64,000 nt of DNA from Mangifera indica (taxonomy: Eukaryota; Streptophyta; Magnoliopsida; Sapindales; Anacardiaceae). Location: assembly GCF_011075055.1 (NCBI RefSeq), contig NC_058144.1:10072138-10136137 (forward strand). The letters run 5' to 3'. Numbering within the stretch: position 1 is the stretch's first letter; the number at the start of each line of letters is the position of its first letter. This document shows, piece after piece, positions 1-12,700 of the stretch. Below the pieces are notes generated by a model. It saw nothing but the letters and a program-made list of their open reading frames with translations. It was not told the origin of the DNA and searched no databases. The position numbers and the translations under genes were made by a program.

Positions 1-905
1 AGAAACATTTGTTTAGCCACTTTCAGACCAAAGATTAGAGATTGTTGAGGTAGTTCCTTAGTATAAAGGTTGTTCAATCCAATTCTGGTATTGTTTTCTC
101 TTAGAAAAAGTATGCATTAGATATTATGAAAAAAAAAGCAAGGATGTCAGACTGTAAATCGATGGACTCTCTTATGATTCTAATTCCAAGCTCTTTCCTT
201 GATAAGGGGAGGCTCTTGTAGACCTTGGAAGATACTAAGGACTGGTTAGTAAGCTTAATTACCTTACCATCATATGGTTTGATATCTCTTTCTCTGTTAG
301 TGACGTTAGTCAGTTTCTATAGTCTCCATGTGAAAGTCATTGGGATGTCATTGTTTGAATTTTGAGGTATATCAAAGGTTGACCAAGCAAAAGGTTGTTA
401 TATAAAAACATGAGTCATATACAAATTGTCAGATATTCTAATGTTGATTGGGTAGACACTCCATCTGATAGATGTTTCACTTCAAGTTCTTGTGTTTTTG
501 TTGGAGAAAACCTAATAGCTAGGAAAAGTAAAAAGCAAAATGTTGTTGTCAAATCAAGTGTATAAACAAAATATCGTGTAATGGCCATAGCAACTTGTAA
601 GCTTATTTGGTTAAAGCAACTGATCCAAAAGTTGGAATTTGTAGAAGTATCACAAATGAAGCTACTATGTGATTGATAATCAAGTTGTCTTCCATCTTGC
701 CTCCAACCTAGTATTTCACAAGATTAAATATATAGAAATTGATTGTCATTTTATTCGAGAAAAAGTTCAGTCCGATTGTAATACTACCAGTTACGTCAGC
801 TCAAACGATCAGCTAGCAAATACTCTTACTAAATCTCTCAAGGGTCCACATATTGGTTTTATTTGTGGCAAGTTTGGTGTATATAATTTATATGTCTCAG
901 CTTGA
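1..905 (+). pseudogene. Ty1/copia polyprotein 3' remnant (RT end and RNase H)
   Basis: Decayed end of a copia-type polyprotein entering from the left edge. All three plus-strand frames carry pieces: tetrapeptides resembling the 'SDADWAG..DRRSTSGYCVF' RNase H start at about 430-510, a 'KSKKQNVV' stretch at about 525-550, a 'CDNQ' box near 668-682, and the terminal 'HIEIDCHFIREK'-like and 'DQLANTLTKSL' signatures in the last open frame (669-905). Frameshifts and stops separate them, so no functional protein is made. The stop at 903-905 is followed at once by a purine-rich tract and an LTR, the normal order of a copia 3' end. The 5' part lies outside the window. Confidence 0.9.
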
Positions 906-912
906 GAGAGAG

Positions 913-1068
913 TGTTGAGTTGTATATAAGTTATACAAACTATATTAGAATTAAGATCTATAAAAAAGAAAATTAGTTTATTGTATTTTCAATTATAGTT
1001 TATTATAATATTATATATAGTTGTATCCTATTCATTATAAATATATATAAAAATTATTCAATTCAACA
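913..1068 (+). repeat. Short copia 3' LTR
   Basis: Begins TGTTGA and ends TCAACA, giving a 6-bp perfect terminal inverted repeat with the canonical TG...CA ends. It follows the purine tract GAGAGAGAG (polypurine tract) right after the copia stop codon. The length of 156 bp is short for copia. It is AT-rich and contains TATA-like stretches. The matching 5' LTR is outside the window, so the target duplication cannot be checked. Confidence 0.8.
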
Positions 1069-2069
1069 ATTTACATACATGAAGTATATATCAATATATA
1101 TTTTTTAGAATGAAGAATCTCATATCAAACTTTGAGTCTAATGATTGATTCTACAATTATTAAACCAAATAAATTAAAAGTTTAATCTTGAAATGTCGTC
1201 AAAACAAACTAAAACTCATACTTTCTTATATATAAAGGAATTCAAAGTACTCCTTTTAAGGGTTATCTATGGGTATCCTTTGGCATTCATATATGGCCAG
1301 TAATTAAAAAGAAGAAGAGAGTGGAACTGAAAGGACTGAAATAAAAGAGCATCTTCTCTTCTGTTGACGGAGTTGATAAATTTATGGTTCCTTTGAAATG
1401 AAGAGTGATGGCGCGTGCGTGAGGAGGGCAATCTTTGTCGTATAAAAATGCCTTGGTTTGACTTGTTAACAGAGACAAATGTGACCATGGATATATGATC
1501 TAGTAGTGGACCGAGAATAGAAAGGAATAAGATGTTCTTTTTCCTTTCAAAGTTTTGGTATCTTCAAAGAGAGAAATGCGAATCTACTGGCTAACTTTTC
1601 GGAGTCAAAAGTGAGTCTTTCTGAATCCTCCAACCTTCTAAAGTCAAACCTTTCTGCTTCGTCTTCTTGTTTTCTTTTCCATATAACTGCATCCACCTCC
1701 TGTAGAGAGACATTCCGCACCGAGGTTCAAAAAAACCTGATCTCCAACTTTATTTTCCTTTGCCGAAAGTAAAGCATCAGGATTAACATTAATTTTCATG
1801 AATTAACCATGAGATGAAAGCTCTACAAACATTAATTATCTCGCTAACCCCACATGCACATGCTGGACCTGAATATTTAGTCTAAAATTTATCACCCATC
1901 TTGGTCTGATGCTTGACACTTTCGGGAAAGTTAACGTCAATTCCCTAATCAGAACCTTTTTAGAGGAATCGTATAAAATAGGGAAGGGAAGTTTAGTTGA
2001 TTCAAAGAAAAAGTAACCAACAATAAAATGTTTGACTGGCAATTGAGATAAAAAAACGAGAGATAACGT
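1069..2069. other. Intergenic, no gene seen
   Basis: AT-rich sequence with only short uncorrelated open frames on both strands. No repeat ends or recognisable coding matches were seen. It separates the copia remnant from the coding-like fragment at 2070-2600. Confidence 0.5.
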
Positions 2070-2600
2070 TCATCTTACAACTGGTTCATGATTCCAGCCG
2101 ATGCAAGCGCTTGGTCCTTTACAGTACCAAAAAGCATCTGCAAATAATTGATGAAGATTAGCCACTCTTTTAATAGTATTGTTCAAATGCATTGGCAATT
2201 CCTGTGCACTGTGTTGCTTCAGTAATGATTCCAACGCCAAGGTTGCGTAAAGAAGCTTATTTAAGGATCAACCATGTTTAAGAAATAATAAGGGGGGAAG
2301 GTGACAGACTGCTACTTACCAATTATTTGTATCGGCAGCATCTCTCAGTCTATTCCGGATGAATTAGTAACACTTTTAAGTCATGGCATAGAGTACCCTG
2401 GAATCTCAATGCACATCAACTACAGACTGGAAAATGACAAAATTCGCAAATTGACAAATTGAGTGGCATTCCTACTCCTAGCATGTTTCTTATTTGCTCA
2501 GTCTTCACCAATCACCGACCAGAATTGTTCTTCACCATTAGAGATATCTGGGAAATTAAGGCTTTGATGCAGAAGGAATCTTGACATTTGTTATGGTGTG
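2070..2600 (-). pseudogene. Unrecognised coding fragment, probably a decayed gene
   Basis: On the minus strand a frame open from about 2260 down to a TGA at 2070-2072 reads like protein: it contains 'YATLALESLLKQHSAQ' and later 'HQLFADAFWYCKGPSA'. A possible upstream exon (about 2320-2360) ends in a plausible donor at its 3' border. Further up (about 2480-2590) another protein-like stretch, 'GEEQFWSVIGED', is interrupted by an in-frame stop. The family is not recognised. The stop and the missing start suggest a broken gene copy, or the last exons of a gene whose remainder has been lost. No function is proposed. Confidence 0.35.
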
Positions 2601-2934
2601 ACAGTATATGTAACACAAAAACATACTAAAAGACAATTAAGAGCTAGCATTAGCAGCAGGAGAAATATTCTGATTGAACCGTGGACCCCCAAGCATCTGG
2701 ATAACAACGAATGAGGTATATGGAGCCTGGTTCATACAAACTCAGTTAATGGTCTCAAGGAATCAATCCTTTTTAAAGCTGGAAGCAATAATAATTAATT
2801 CCTTCTCCTCACTATATAATTACTTAACCACACTAACCTTCTTCACCAGTATTCCTCTCTTCCAGCTATTACCTGCACCTTGAGAGATAAGAGTGCTAGC
2901 TTAAACTTAAGGTGATCAGCTCTCAATCTCAGTC

Positions 2935-4482
2935 ATGGCCGACAGAATGGAGTCTTCAGAAACCCTGAGGTAAGGCAATCTTCTTTTGTTTTGACAAGAG
3001 TTTAGGCAATTTTTCTCCTCTTTACTTAAGGCCTTGTCTTACCATAATTTAGCAGGCACAAGTGTGCAGCATGCTTTAAACAATTTAACCGAATGGAACA
3101 CCTTGTGGAGCACATGAGAACTTCATTTCACTCGGTTCATGAATCCATGTGTGCAATTTGTAAGAAACATTGCAGATCTTTTGAATCTCTGCGGGAACAT
3201 CTTACAGGTGATCAACCTTTAAATAATTCTCCATTTATAGAAGCAACTTCTCTTTCGTTTAATCTCAGGGCTCGATCTTTATACTGTTCATTCATATACA
3301 AAACAGGGCCATTGCCTAAACTGGAGTGCAACAATATATTTAACGTCCGAGGATGTAGATTCTGCTTAGCCATCCTTGAGAGCCCACATGCTCGTAGGAT
3401 TCACCAAGAAGGATGCCAACTCTCTAATGTAAATACTTTGCTCTTAATTACTGTTTACATTTCAACTAATTTTTATTCTTCCGGCAGTAATTTTTATCAT
3501 CAATTTCTTGTTTCAGGCACTTACCACTCGCTTAGCAAATTTAGGAACTGTGGATAACACTTACTCAAGAAATCCACATATAGTTGCGCTAGCTTGCAAA
3601 ATGGTTGGTGGGGGCACTGATGGTTCTCTAGATTATTGCGGAAGGCTTTGCATCATTGATGAACGTGAAAACATTATCTTCCATGCTTATGTTAAACCAC
3701 CAGTTCAAGTCACAAACTATAGGTATGAAACAACAGGCATTCGCCCAGAACAGCTGAGGGACGCAATCCCACTAAGGCAAGTGCAGAGGAAGATTCAAGA
3801 TTTCCTTTGCAATGGTGAACCGACGTGGAGGATTCGAGCAAGAGGTGGGAATGCCAGGATTCTTGTGGGTCATGGTTTGGACCATGATCTTGATCGTTTG
3901 CAAGTTGAATATCCACCAACCATGATCAGGTAAATTAAAGTTCTTTCAATCAAATCATTAAAAAAACTTATCACAAATTCACAATCCACTTGTGCACCAA
4001 AGCTATATATGAATGACTCAAATCTTTTACCTATCAACCTTTCATCAGGGATACAGCCAAATATCCTCCATTGATGAAAACTAGCAAGCTCAGCAACTCA
4101 CTCAAATACTTAACCCAAGCATATCTAGGGTAAGTAACCCGGAAACAATATTATTTTATGTTACTTTTTAACCAATATAAATGGTTTAAGTTTAATATGT
4201 ATAATAATAATGCAAATTCTATATATATTTTATAGATACGATATTCAAACTGGTGTGCAAGATCCATACGAGGATTGCGTTGCAACAATGAGATTGTACA
4301 TTAGAATGAGATCCCAAGTGCATAAGAGCGAGGAGTATCCACTTGCTTCCGACCCACAAAACCGAAACATTTTTGCAACAGCGCCATGGAGGCAGAACGA
4401 GCTCGAGAGGATGAGCCCAGAAGAACTGCTGGCAATCTCCAGATCAGATTACTATTGTTGGTGCTTGGACTCATCTGCTTAA
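2935..4482 (+). CDS. C2H2 zinc-finger / exonuclease-fold protein (RNA exonuclease 4-like), probable pseudo-enzyme
   Basis: Six exons join in frame into 349 aa: 2935-2969, 3056-3207, 3307-3428, 3517-3929, 4049-4129 and 4236-4482, all with GT-AG borders. The N-terminus has zinc fingers: C15/C18/H31/H37, C44/C47/H60, and a CCHC-type C79/C82/H95/C99. Residues about 124-295 form a DEDDh (RNase T/REX4/ISG20-type) exonuclease fold with recognisable Exo I, II and III blocks. The Exo I block reads 'VALACKMVGGG' where active enzymes have D-x-E, so Ala129 and Lys131 replace the two metal ligands. The Exo III His is Gln276 by alignment. The Exo II Asp (D227) and Exo III Asp (D281) remain. From what I know of plant relatives, the ACK form may be shared across the family, which would suggest a nucleic-acid-binding rather than cutting role. 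That is inference. A second ATG lies 12 nt downstream; the first was chosen for length. A GAATAAAA polyadenylation-like signal lies at about 4673. Confidence 0.88.
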
Positions 4483-4896
4483 ACAATGAAGGGCATAAAA
4501 TAACATCCCATAGAAGGGGGTGAAGGCTTTTAAAGTATTATTCATATTAATTACTAGAAATTAATTAAAATAAATAAGATGGAAGCATGGGATAATAAAT
4601 TCCGCCATAAACTGAAATCTTATATTATGATAATGAAAGCATGAAGTTGTTTTTTGTATACTTATGCATTGCCGAATAAAAGATTGAGTTGATTCGGAAG
4701 AAATTAAATCGGTCACCTGTGATGGCCATTAGAAACCGACATATAATTTAGTTCGACAATTATTTGAGCAACTTTTTTCTTTCTAGTGATCTAACGGTGT
4801 TGATTAATTAATAACTTAGTTTTTCTTTGACACAGACGGAGTCTTTAATTTTCATAAATTCGTATAAAGTTATTTTTAGCCACTGAAACACATAAC

Positions 4897-7690
4897 CAAT
4901 GTTTTGAAAATCAGATGGAACTAGTCAATTCAATCAGGAACCAACTTCAAGTCTAGTCCGGTTGATGTGAAAATACAGTTTGGTAAATAGCTTAGTTAAA
5001 CCCGGTCAAAACATGTGAACCAAACGAACCGGAAAAATTGGGTTTGACTTTAAAATTTTAATAAACACCATACATTATTATTAATTCCAACAAATCAAGT
5101 TTTACTCCCTTGGCAGCTTGTGTCTTCCCCACCTGGATTACTTAATTAATAAAATATTATTATATTATTAATTTATTAATATAAAACAAAACCCTAAAAA
5201 TTCCTAGTTCACAATTTCACTTAAAAAAAATATCTCTCAACAGGCGCAGCGTCTTTTTCTTTTTGCCGGTAAGTCCTCTTCTTCTTGATTTATTATTTAT
5301 TTTCTTATTTGCTGAAATAGGTTTACATTAATATGTGGTCTCAATGCTTTTTTTCTGTTTGAAAGGGTGATGATCTTTGTTTTTGTTTATTGAAATCCAT
5401 TTTATTATTGTTTCAATTTTAGTTTTTGGGTGTTGGGTAATTGATTAAATCATAGCATTGTTGATGCTTTGATATTGGTGTTTGAAATTGTTTAACAGAC
5501 AAAAGAATCATTTTAGGTCATGTTAAAGAAATTATTTGTCCTAGAGCCACTTGTTCTACCACCAATTTTAGTACTTTGAAAAGTTTACATGATCATAAAG
5601 ATGATTGACAAGCTCTTGTTATTGTTGCAAATAACAAAAAATTCTTGAAGATGCAAAAAGGTAAAGAGGTTAAACAAATTGTTCTTAATGGAAATTTTTT
5701 GAATAATTGTTTGATCACAATAAGGATTATGACTCTATTAATACGTCTTTTGTGTATTAGTGATTCTGATGAAAAACCTGTTTTAGGTTATATTTATAAA
5801 GGGTTGTATAAAGCACGCTTGGGTATTAAGAAGTTGTTCAAAAATAAGAAGCATTTGTATAAGCCCTATACCATCATTATAGATGCTAGATAGGATAAAA
5901 TGTTGTGTCAAAGTCTTCATGTTGCAGCATATTGGTTAAACCCAGCTTTTCAATATGATCGAGACAATTTTTGCAAAAAACCAGAGATTATGAGTGGGCT
6001 GATGAATGTGATTGAAAAACAGATTATATGTGACAAGTCAAAGCTGTTAGTTGAAACTAGTTTATACAAGATTGTTTGAAAAGTTTTTCTCTTTCATTAG
6101 CTTATACTAGTAGCAAGAATATTCAATTAGATAAGAATCAAAATTTATTTATATTTTAATGTTTATTATTTCTTTAATTTTATTTACTGTATTTTAGTGA
6201 TTTGATCATTTAACTTGTTTTTTAATGAAAGATTAATGGTAGAGATTATTTGGTTATGATAATCCAAATCTACAAAAGTTAGCAATAAGACTTCTTAGCC
6301 AAACAACTTCTTCTGGATATAAATGAAACTGGAATGTGTTTGAATGCATACACACAAGGAAAAGAAATAAGCTAGAGCATCAAAGGCTTAATGATCTTGT
6401 ATATATTCATTACAATTTGCAATTGAAAGATAGGTATAAAAAAAATTAAATTTATTTTCTCATGTGATTTTACATGTTCATATATATGTATATATTTTAT
6501 ATTAGGTTTACTAATGAGAATACTATTTTTATATCAATGTATAGGATTGGATCTTTCAAGAAGTCATATAATCTTGTAGATTATGAATCAATTGATGAAA
6601 CTGAGTTTTGGGTTGTGGATGAAGAGGAAGGAGAACTTGACTATGATGAATTAGAAAATATGCTTAATGAAGAATATCCAAAAGATATTGAGGAGTCATG
6701 TTCTCATGATCCTAAAGGTTGGTTTAAAATCAATGGGTTTTTTAAGTTCATGTATATTTAAAATTTACGTTAGATTATAACTTTATTATATTTTTATAGG
6801 TGATGAAGACGATGCAATAGTGATATTTGATGGCCATGATAATGATAAAGATTGATTGAAGCTTTTGCCGTAGAGTGCGAATTATTTGAGTAAGATATTT
6901 GAAATTGTTTTGTTGTTTTGGTTTTTTTGAGTTTTCTGTCTTTGTTTCCATGAATTGAAATTTATGATTGAAAGAAACAAATATACTTTGTTATCATCAA
7001 TGTTACTGACTAACAAACTATTTTTAGTGTTATTGCAATTTTTGTATATTGTAGTAGGTTAATAATTAGATTATAAAGTCTTATGTGTATATGAAATGGT
7101 TGTGTTGTGTTTTATATAGGTTATTAGGTTGTTAATTTCATATGGAATGAATTATAGATAATTGAATGAGATTTTAGATTGTTTTCATGGTTAGTGGTAA
7201 AGAATTGTGTAATGTGAATCTAGTACGTTCCTAGTTCTTTTGTTAGTATTAATGGTTGTTGGATTGTGATGTTTAAGTTTTGGGAATAGTGAAATTTAAT
7301 TAAGTAGTCTAACTTATATCACAAAAATAGTTGGTGATGTATTATTTTACTACACATATGCTTGCCTTTTAAAATTAAATGGTTATGTTATTTTTTAAAC
7401 AGTGTTTAGATAGTTAATTGTGAGTTAGATTGAACATTGTTTAATTAGTCGTGAAATGTTGTATACAACATTTCTTATAATTTAATTACTTTCCGTGATT
7501 ATATTGTATGTGTTAATTGTTGTTGGGATGATAATTTTTAAATTGTGTTACATAATAAAAAGACTTAGTGTCTGAGTTGCTCTCTTTTTTATTATTTATA
7601 TTTTATAGGTTAATTCGACTGATTCAATTGATTGAATCATAACCTAATAATCTAATCAGTTCGATTACTAATCCGATTTTAAAAATATTG
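4897..7690 (+). mobile_element. hAT-superfamily DNA transposon, decayed
   Basis: Bounded by an 8-bp target duplication with one mismatch, CACATAAC (4889-4896) and CACGTAAC (7691-7698), as expected for hAT. The ends match as imperfect terminal inverted repeats: CAATGTTTTGAAAATC on the left and, read on the other strand, CAATATTTTTAAAATC on the right. The element is 2794 bp and contains a broken transposase (separate entry). The 3' half (about 6900-7600) is AT-rich with no coding. Confidence 0.85.
5480..6850 (+). pseudogene. hAT transposase pseudogene
   Basis: Plus-strand pieces match the C-terminal part of plant hAT transposases of the BED-finger/hATC class. They include a 'YKPYTIIIDAR' then 'LHVAAYWLNPAFQYD' region (about 5860-5965) and, in another frame, decayed equivalents of the SSxxERNWS dimerisation block (about 6295-6340). 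A terminal acidic region follows (6560-6700; 'DEEEGELDYDELENML'). The frame is interrupted by stops (for example the TAG after 'IIIDAR' at about 5891) and by frameshifts, and the N-terminal BED finger is not visible. The product would be non-functional. Confidence 0.8.
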
Positions 7691-7794
7691 CACGTAACTA
7701 AAGAAAACATGTATGAATATGTGCTATATAACCTTTGAAAGCTGCAGTACCATGCAGTTATGAGTTAAGTATATAAAAGTATGGATATACATGG

Positions 7795-7795
<1 letters not shown>

Positions 7796-7828
<33 letters not shown>

Positions 7829-7864
7829 GGACATCATTGAGCTCAAATTAAGCTAGGAATTAAT

Positions 7865-7935
<71 letters not shown>
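7796..7935. repeat. Compound microsatellite (CT)n ... (CT)n(TA)n
   Basis: A (TC)n tract at about 7796-7827 is followed after a short spacer by a longer (CT)n tract at 7869-7909 that runs directly into (TA)n to 7935. It lies just outside the 3' LTR of the minus-strand copia element and may be its target. Confidence 0.9.
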
Positions 7936-7937
7936 CT

Positions 7938-8516
7938 GCCAGGCCTGGATCCGCGTATTTAAACCAAAAACAATACAAAAGTCACCTGGAATAAAGCAGC
8001 AAAACACAAAGAAATTATCAAGACTAGGAAAGAATAAGAAGAAAGCATTTGAAAACTTTAGGAACCCAATTTAACTGAATATACATCTTCATTGATTAAA
8101 AATTGAAAGAATACATTGGTTTATCTGGTAGAAATCAGATTCAATACACCGAATAAAACATGAAAAAAAAACAATAGATCTATACCATCAACTATCAATA
8201 AATTACAAATTTTCACTATTTATGAATAAGAGAATAAAATAGATAAAACAATAGTGAAAGTTAATACGAACAAACTGAACTTATCTAGATCTTTAGTCTT
8301 GTGGTCATGTCATCCATTTTTCTTCAACAGTGGAGCCCTAGCTCAATATAAAAAAGGTGTTGTAGAGAGGAGACATTCGAGAGAGAGGTTAGAATTCTCT
8401 AGAATTCCTTTGATATTTTGTAAACAAGGAGTAGAACAAACATTAGGAAACACACGGTTTTGAAGCGAAATTAAGTAACATTTTCTTTTAACTCCGTTAG
8501 AGCTTACATTCTAACA
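7938..8516 (-). repeat. Copia 3' LTR (minus strand)
   Basis: On the minus strand a purine tract (TAGAGAGGA) is followed by TGTTAGAATGTAAG, the start of an LTR at 8516. The sequence then shows LTR-like content. The far end is placed at the TG at 7938-7939 as the best CA terminus before the microsatellite; this border is uncertain because no second LTR copy is available. Confidence 0.5.
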
Positions 8517-8669
8517 TCCTCTCTAAAACTAAAATGTGCAAATGTAAGTTTGATGGTTGTATACATCTCCTATTTTCTTCCAATAAACACAATAGTCATT
8601 AAGCTTTTTCTTTTGTATGAGTTTTCATAACCCCATACCAACTAAAATCTTATCACAAAAAAAAAAAAA

Positions 8670-9622
8670 GGCCAAAAGACTTATTCTCACCCAAGGTTTA
8701 GTTTATAGTTAAACTCCAGCCCGCTAAGTTTTGAAAATCTAAATACTTATCTGTCAACTGTTAAAGTTAACAAAATCCATTAAATATAAGGGTATAATTG
8801 TCATTTTATCAGTGATATTAAAAATATAAAATTTTATCTCATTCTCTCACATTAATTTTAAAAACTCACAATTTTCTTCCAGCTTAGGTTTTGAAAAGGT
8901 ACATTTTACCCTTCCCCCCCCCCCCCAAAGGTATATTTTTCTTTCCCATAATTTTCAACCAATGTCTCCGTCTCCGACCACCTTCTTCAGTCTAGTCTGT
9001 TTCCCTCTCAATGCACTCTCTCCCTTCTAGCATTGAGCGAAGCTTTCTCTCCCAAAAGATCACCATCTTTATCATAACACATCTTTGTCTTCGTCAAACG
9101 AGACAAAATTGGAGCATTAATCCCTTCTTTAGAGACGAATCTCAGAAGATTGGTCGAAGATCTATGCTAAAACCTTCTACCTTCAGTAGATCTTCCGTGA
9201 TCCATCTTTGAAGATGACTTTGACGTGGCAAAAAAAGTTACGTATCGCAATGAAGACGATCGATCTTTTAGGAGAGAGAGCATCACTCATCATCGAGAGG
9301 GAGAGTGACTAGGTTGAAGACAACGACTAGAGACAGAGAACATGGCTAGAAAATGTAGGAAAGAAAAATAAACTTTAGAGAGAAAATGTCACTTTTCAGA
9401 ATTTAAGCTGAGGGAAAATTGTAAGTTTTTAAAACTAAAGTAGGGAAATAATATAAAATTTTACTTTTTTCAATATTACCTAGTAAAACAACAATTATAC
9501 CCTTAAATTAAACAGATTTGGTTGATTTTAACAAGTTACAGGTAGGTTTTTAGATTTTTAAAACTTAATAGGTGAGAGTTTGATAATGGACTGAACATTG
9601 GGTGGGAATAAGTCTTTGGGCC
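8670..9622. mobile_element. Long-TIR Mutator-like MITE, copy 1
   Basis: The left end GGCCAAAAGACTTATTCTC matches the reverse complement of the right end (GGCCCAAAGACTTATTCCC). The similarity continues for well over 100 bp inward, including a shared 'AAGGGTATAATTGT' block. The flanks are A-runs (about 9 bp each side), compatible with a 9-bp target duplication. The interior (about 8930-9350) is less AT-rich and shows no convincing gene. A C14-15 tract lies at about 8913-8927. It is inserted between the RNase H end and the LTR of the minus-strand copia. Confidence 0.85.
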
Positions 9623-9769
9623 AAAAAAAAATTCTTCCATCAAGAACAATCAACACTTCAATCTAAAGCATAACATAACCACAACCACATTTAATAAACA
9701 AGCAAAACAACATACTTCTCAGATACAATAAACAGAAAAACAACAGACATTTATGTACAACACATTCAT

Positions 9770-12700
9770 TCGGCACTGCTGTCTTTTTCATTTCCTTCAA
9801 CCAATAAAGCAGAACACTTAGCCAGGTCCACAACCTTCAATTTTTCTCTGACCAGATTAAACCTCACTATCGATAGAGGCTTAGCAAGAATATTTGTTGT
9901 TTGATACTCAGTGGATACATACTGAACTAGTTGATAACAACTTAGCTGTAATATGTTGTTTTACATAATGCACATCCAATTCAATATGGTTTGTTCTACT
10001 GTGAAAAACAAGATTACAAGTAAGAGAATTAGCATTTTGATTATCACACTACATCATTACCTTTTCAAAGGCAATAATTTTCTTTTTAGAAAACAAGTTT
10101 CCAGACGATGCCAATTCTATTAACACTTGGATTAAGGCCTTATATTCTGATTTGGTTGAGGATAAGACTACAACTTTTTATTTCTTAGAGCTCCATTAAA
10201 TCAGCTTGCCCCTTAAATACACAAAATACTTCCTATCTTCAACACTTCGGCCTAATCAACATTTGTGTACGCTTCTAAGGTTAGGAACTTTGTATGTCTA
10301 AACCACAACCCATACTGAATTGTTCCTTTTATATACCTTAAATGTCTTTTACATGTCTGCCATTGTAGTTTGGTGGGTGCTCTAAGGAACTAACTCAACC
10401 TATTAACTATGAAACTAATGTCAGGTATGATGAGGGTTAAGCAGTGAAATGATCCTATTACACTCCTATACAAAGTAGAATCCACAAAAAGTTTACTATC
10501 CTAGAAAAAGTTTTTGCTCCAACAACCATAGGAGTTGAACAAGAATTGGCATTGATCATATTTGTTTAATTAGCAAGTCAGTGGCACACTTCTTTTGACA
10601 CAAATGTAATCCCTCTGCAATTCTATAGGCTTCCCAAAAAAATAGGTCAACTCTCCTAAATCTTCAGTGAGAATTGATGATTCAGATCATCAATGAACTC
10701 TTGAACATATTTTTTGTCTATACCAGTAATTAAGATAACATCTACACAAATTAGAATATGGGTTATTGCATCCTCATTTTGCAATATAAAGAGATTTGTG
10801 CCTAATACAGAACTAACAAATCCTCTAGTTAATGGAGTTGTCTTAGGTTCGATAACCAGGCTCTAGAAGTCTGTTTCATGCCATATAAAGTCTTGGTCAG
10901 CTTGCATACATGTCAAACTTTTCCTAGATGCTCAAACCCTTCAGGTTGAGTCATGTACACATTTTTTTGCAAATTACTATTTATGAATGTGTTATTTATG
11001 TCTACTTGATGGATGGTCCACCTAAAGGGGACAACCAAGGTAATGACTATTCTAATGGTTGCTACTTTTATCACACAGCTAAAAGTATCAGAATAGTTTA
11101 TACCAGGATTTTTTTGAAAACCCTCTGCCACCAACATAGATTTTAGCTTCTGAACAATCCCGTTTGTATTATGCTTAATTCTAAAGACACTCTTATCAAC
11201 ATTCATATTAGGGGTTTTTGGTGAGAGTATTGTATTCTTCTTCCATGGATTTATACCATAGTGGATTTTCGGTTGCCTTCTTAACATACTTTGGTTTGGT
11301 CACTACTAGCAATTCAATTTGAGTGAGAAATTATGTTTGGGCAAACTTCCTGTTTTTGACCTAGCAATCATGGGCTGTGTTGATGCAATTAAGGGATGTT
11401 CTTCTATAGTTTCTGGTTTATCCTTTTCAACGGGCAAAACAACTTCTAGGTTTATTATGGAAAATGAATCCGTGTTTGTTTGAAGTTGTTATGTGTTTTG
11501 TGTTTGGATGAATTATTTTGTTGATTGGGTTCTGCTAATTTTAATTGATTTTCTTTGATTTCAGCATCATGGTATGTTGGGGTTAATTTGAGATGGGTAG
11601 TGACAAGATTATTGCAAGGACTAGGATGCATTGGACTCTTCTTCTTAGTCATTTTAGATAGACTAAATGGTATTGTTTTGTCAAAAAATGTAGATGAAAC
11701 TGGGATATAAAAACTGTTTGTTTTATTAAGAAACTTTTCAGTTACATTTTTTATTGCTTTGGATGGCTCAACAAAATTCACATTTTCCTTTAAGGGTAAA
11801 AACTTTTCATCAAAGGTGAAACTAACAACCGTATAAGCTTTTCCTTCTTCACTTAAGTATTTATAGCTTTTATGAAAATTGTTGTATCCTATAAAGACAC
11901 ACCTTTTGGTGTGAAAATATAACTTTTGCTTATTATAGGGTCTAAGATAAGGAAAACATGAATATGCAAAAACTTTCATAGATTTGTAATCAAGGTTCTG
12001 ATTGAACAAGACCTAGAATGGCGATTTTAAGTCCAAAACTACTAAAGGCAATCCATTTATGAGATAGACAACAATTTAGAAAGTTGTCCACCAGTAAAAT
12101 AATGGTATTTCAACTTGTGACAGTAGTGATAAATCTAACTCTGTGATGTATTTGTGTTTCCTTTTAGTTTTTCCATTTTGTCATTGAGTGTAAGGGCATG
12201 AGTTTCTAAACATTATACCTTGTTCTTGTAAGTAAGGCGTTAGAGATCTATATTCACCCCCAAAATCACTTCAAAAAATTTTCAGTTTTCTATCAAAATG
12301 CTTTTCAATATATTTGTGAAAAATATATAAACCTATCTTTTACTTTAACCTTTGTTCTTAGTGGAAAAATCCATGTGCACCTAGTACAGTCATCTAAGAA
12401 ATAAACATAACACTTGAAACCTTCTATTAAGCACGTGTGATAGCTCGCATACATTACTGTGAACTAAATCTAACGGAGCTGCAATTTTGAGTTTGAATTA
12501 GAAAATGAGTTTTGGTGAGCCTTTCCAAATTGACGATCAACACAAAATGACATTTTGTTTAATTTCTAATCTAACAACAACATGGTTTTAAGTACATTTG
12601 GCATAGTATTTGAATAAGGATGTCCTAATATTTTATGTCAAGTAATTAAATTTATGTTGTTTGCATTAAAAACATATCCTAAAACTTTATTTTCAACATT

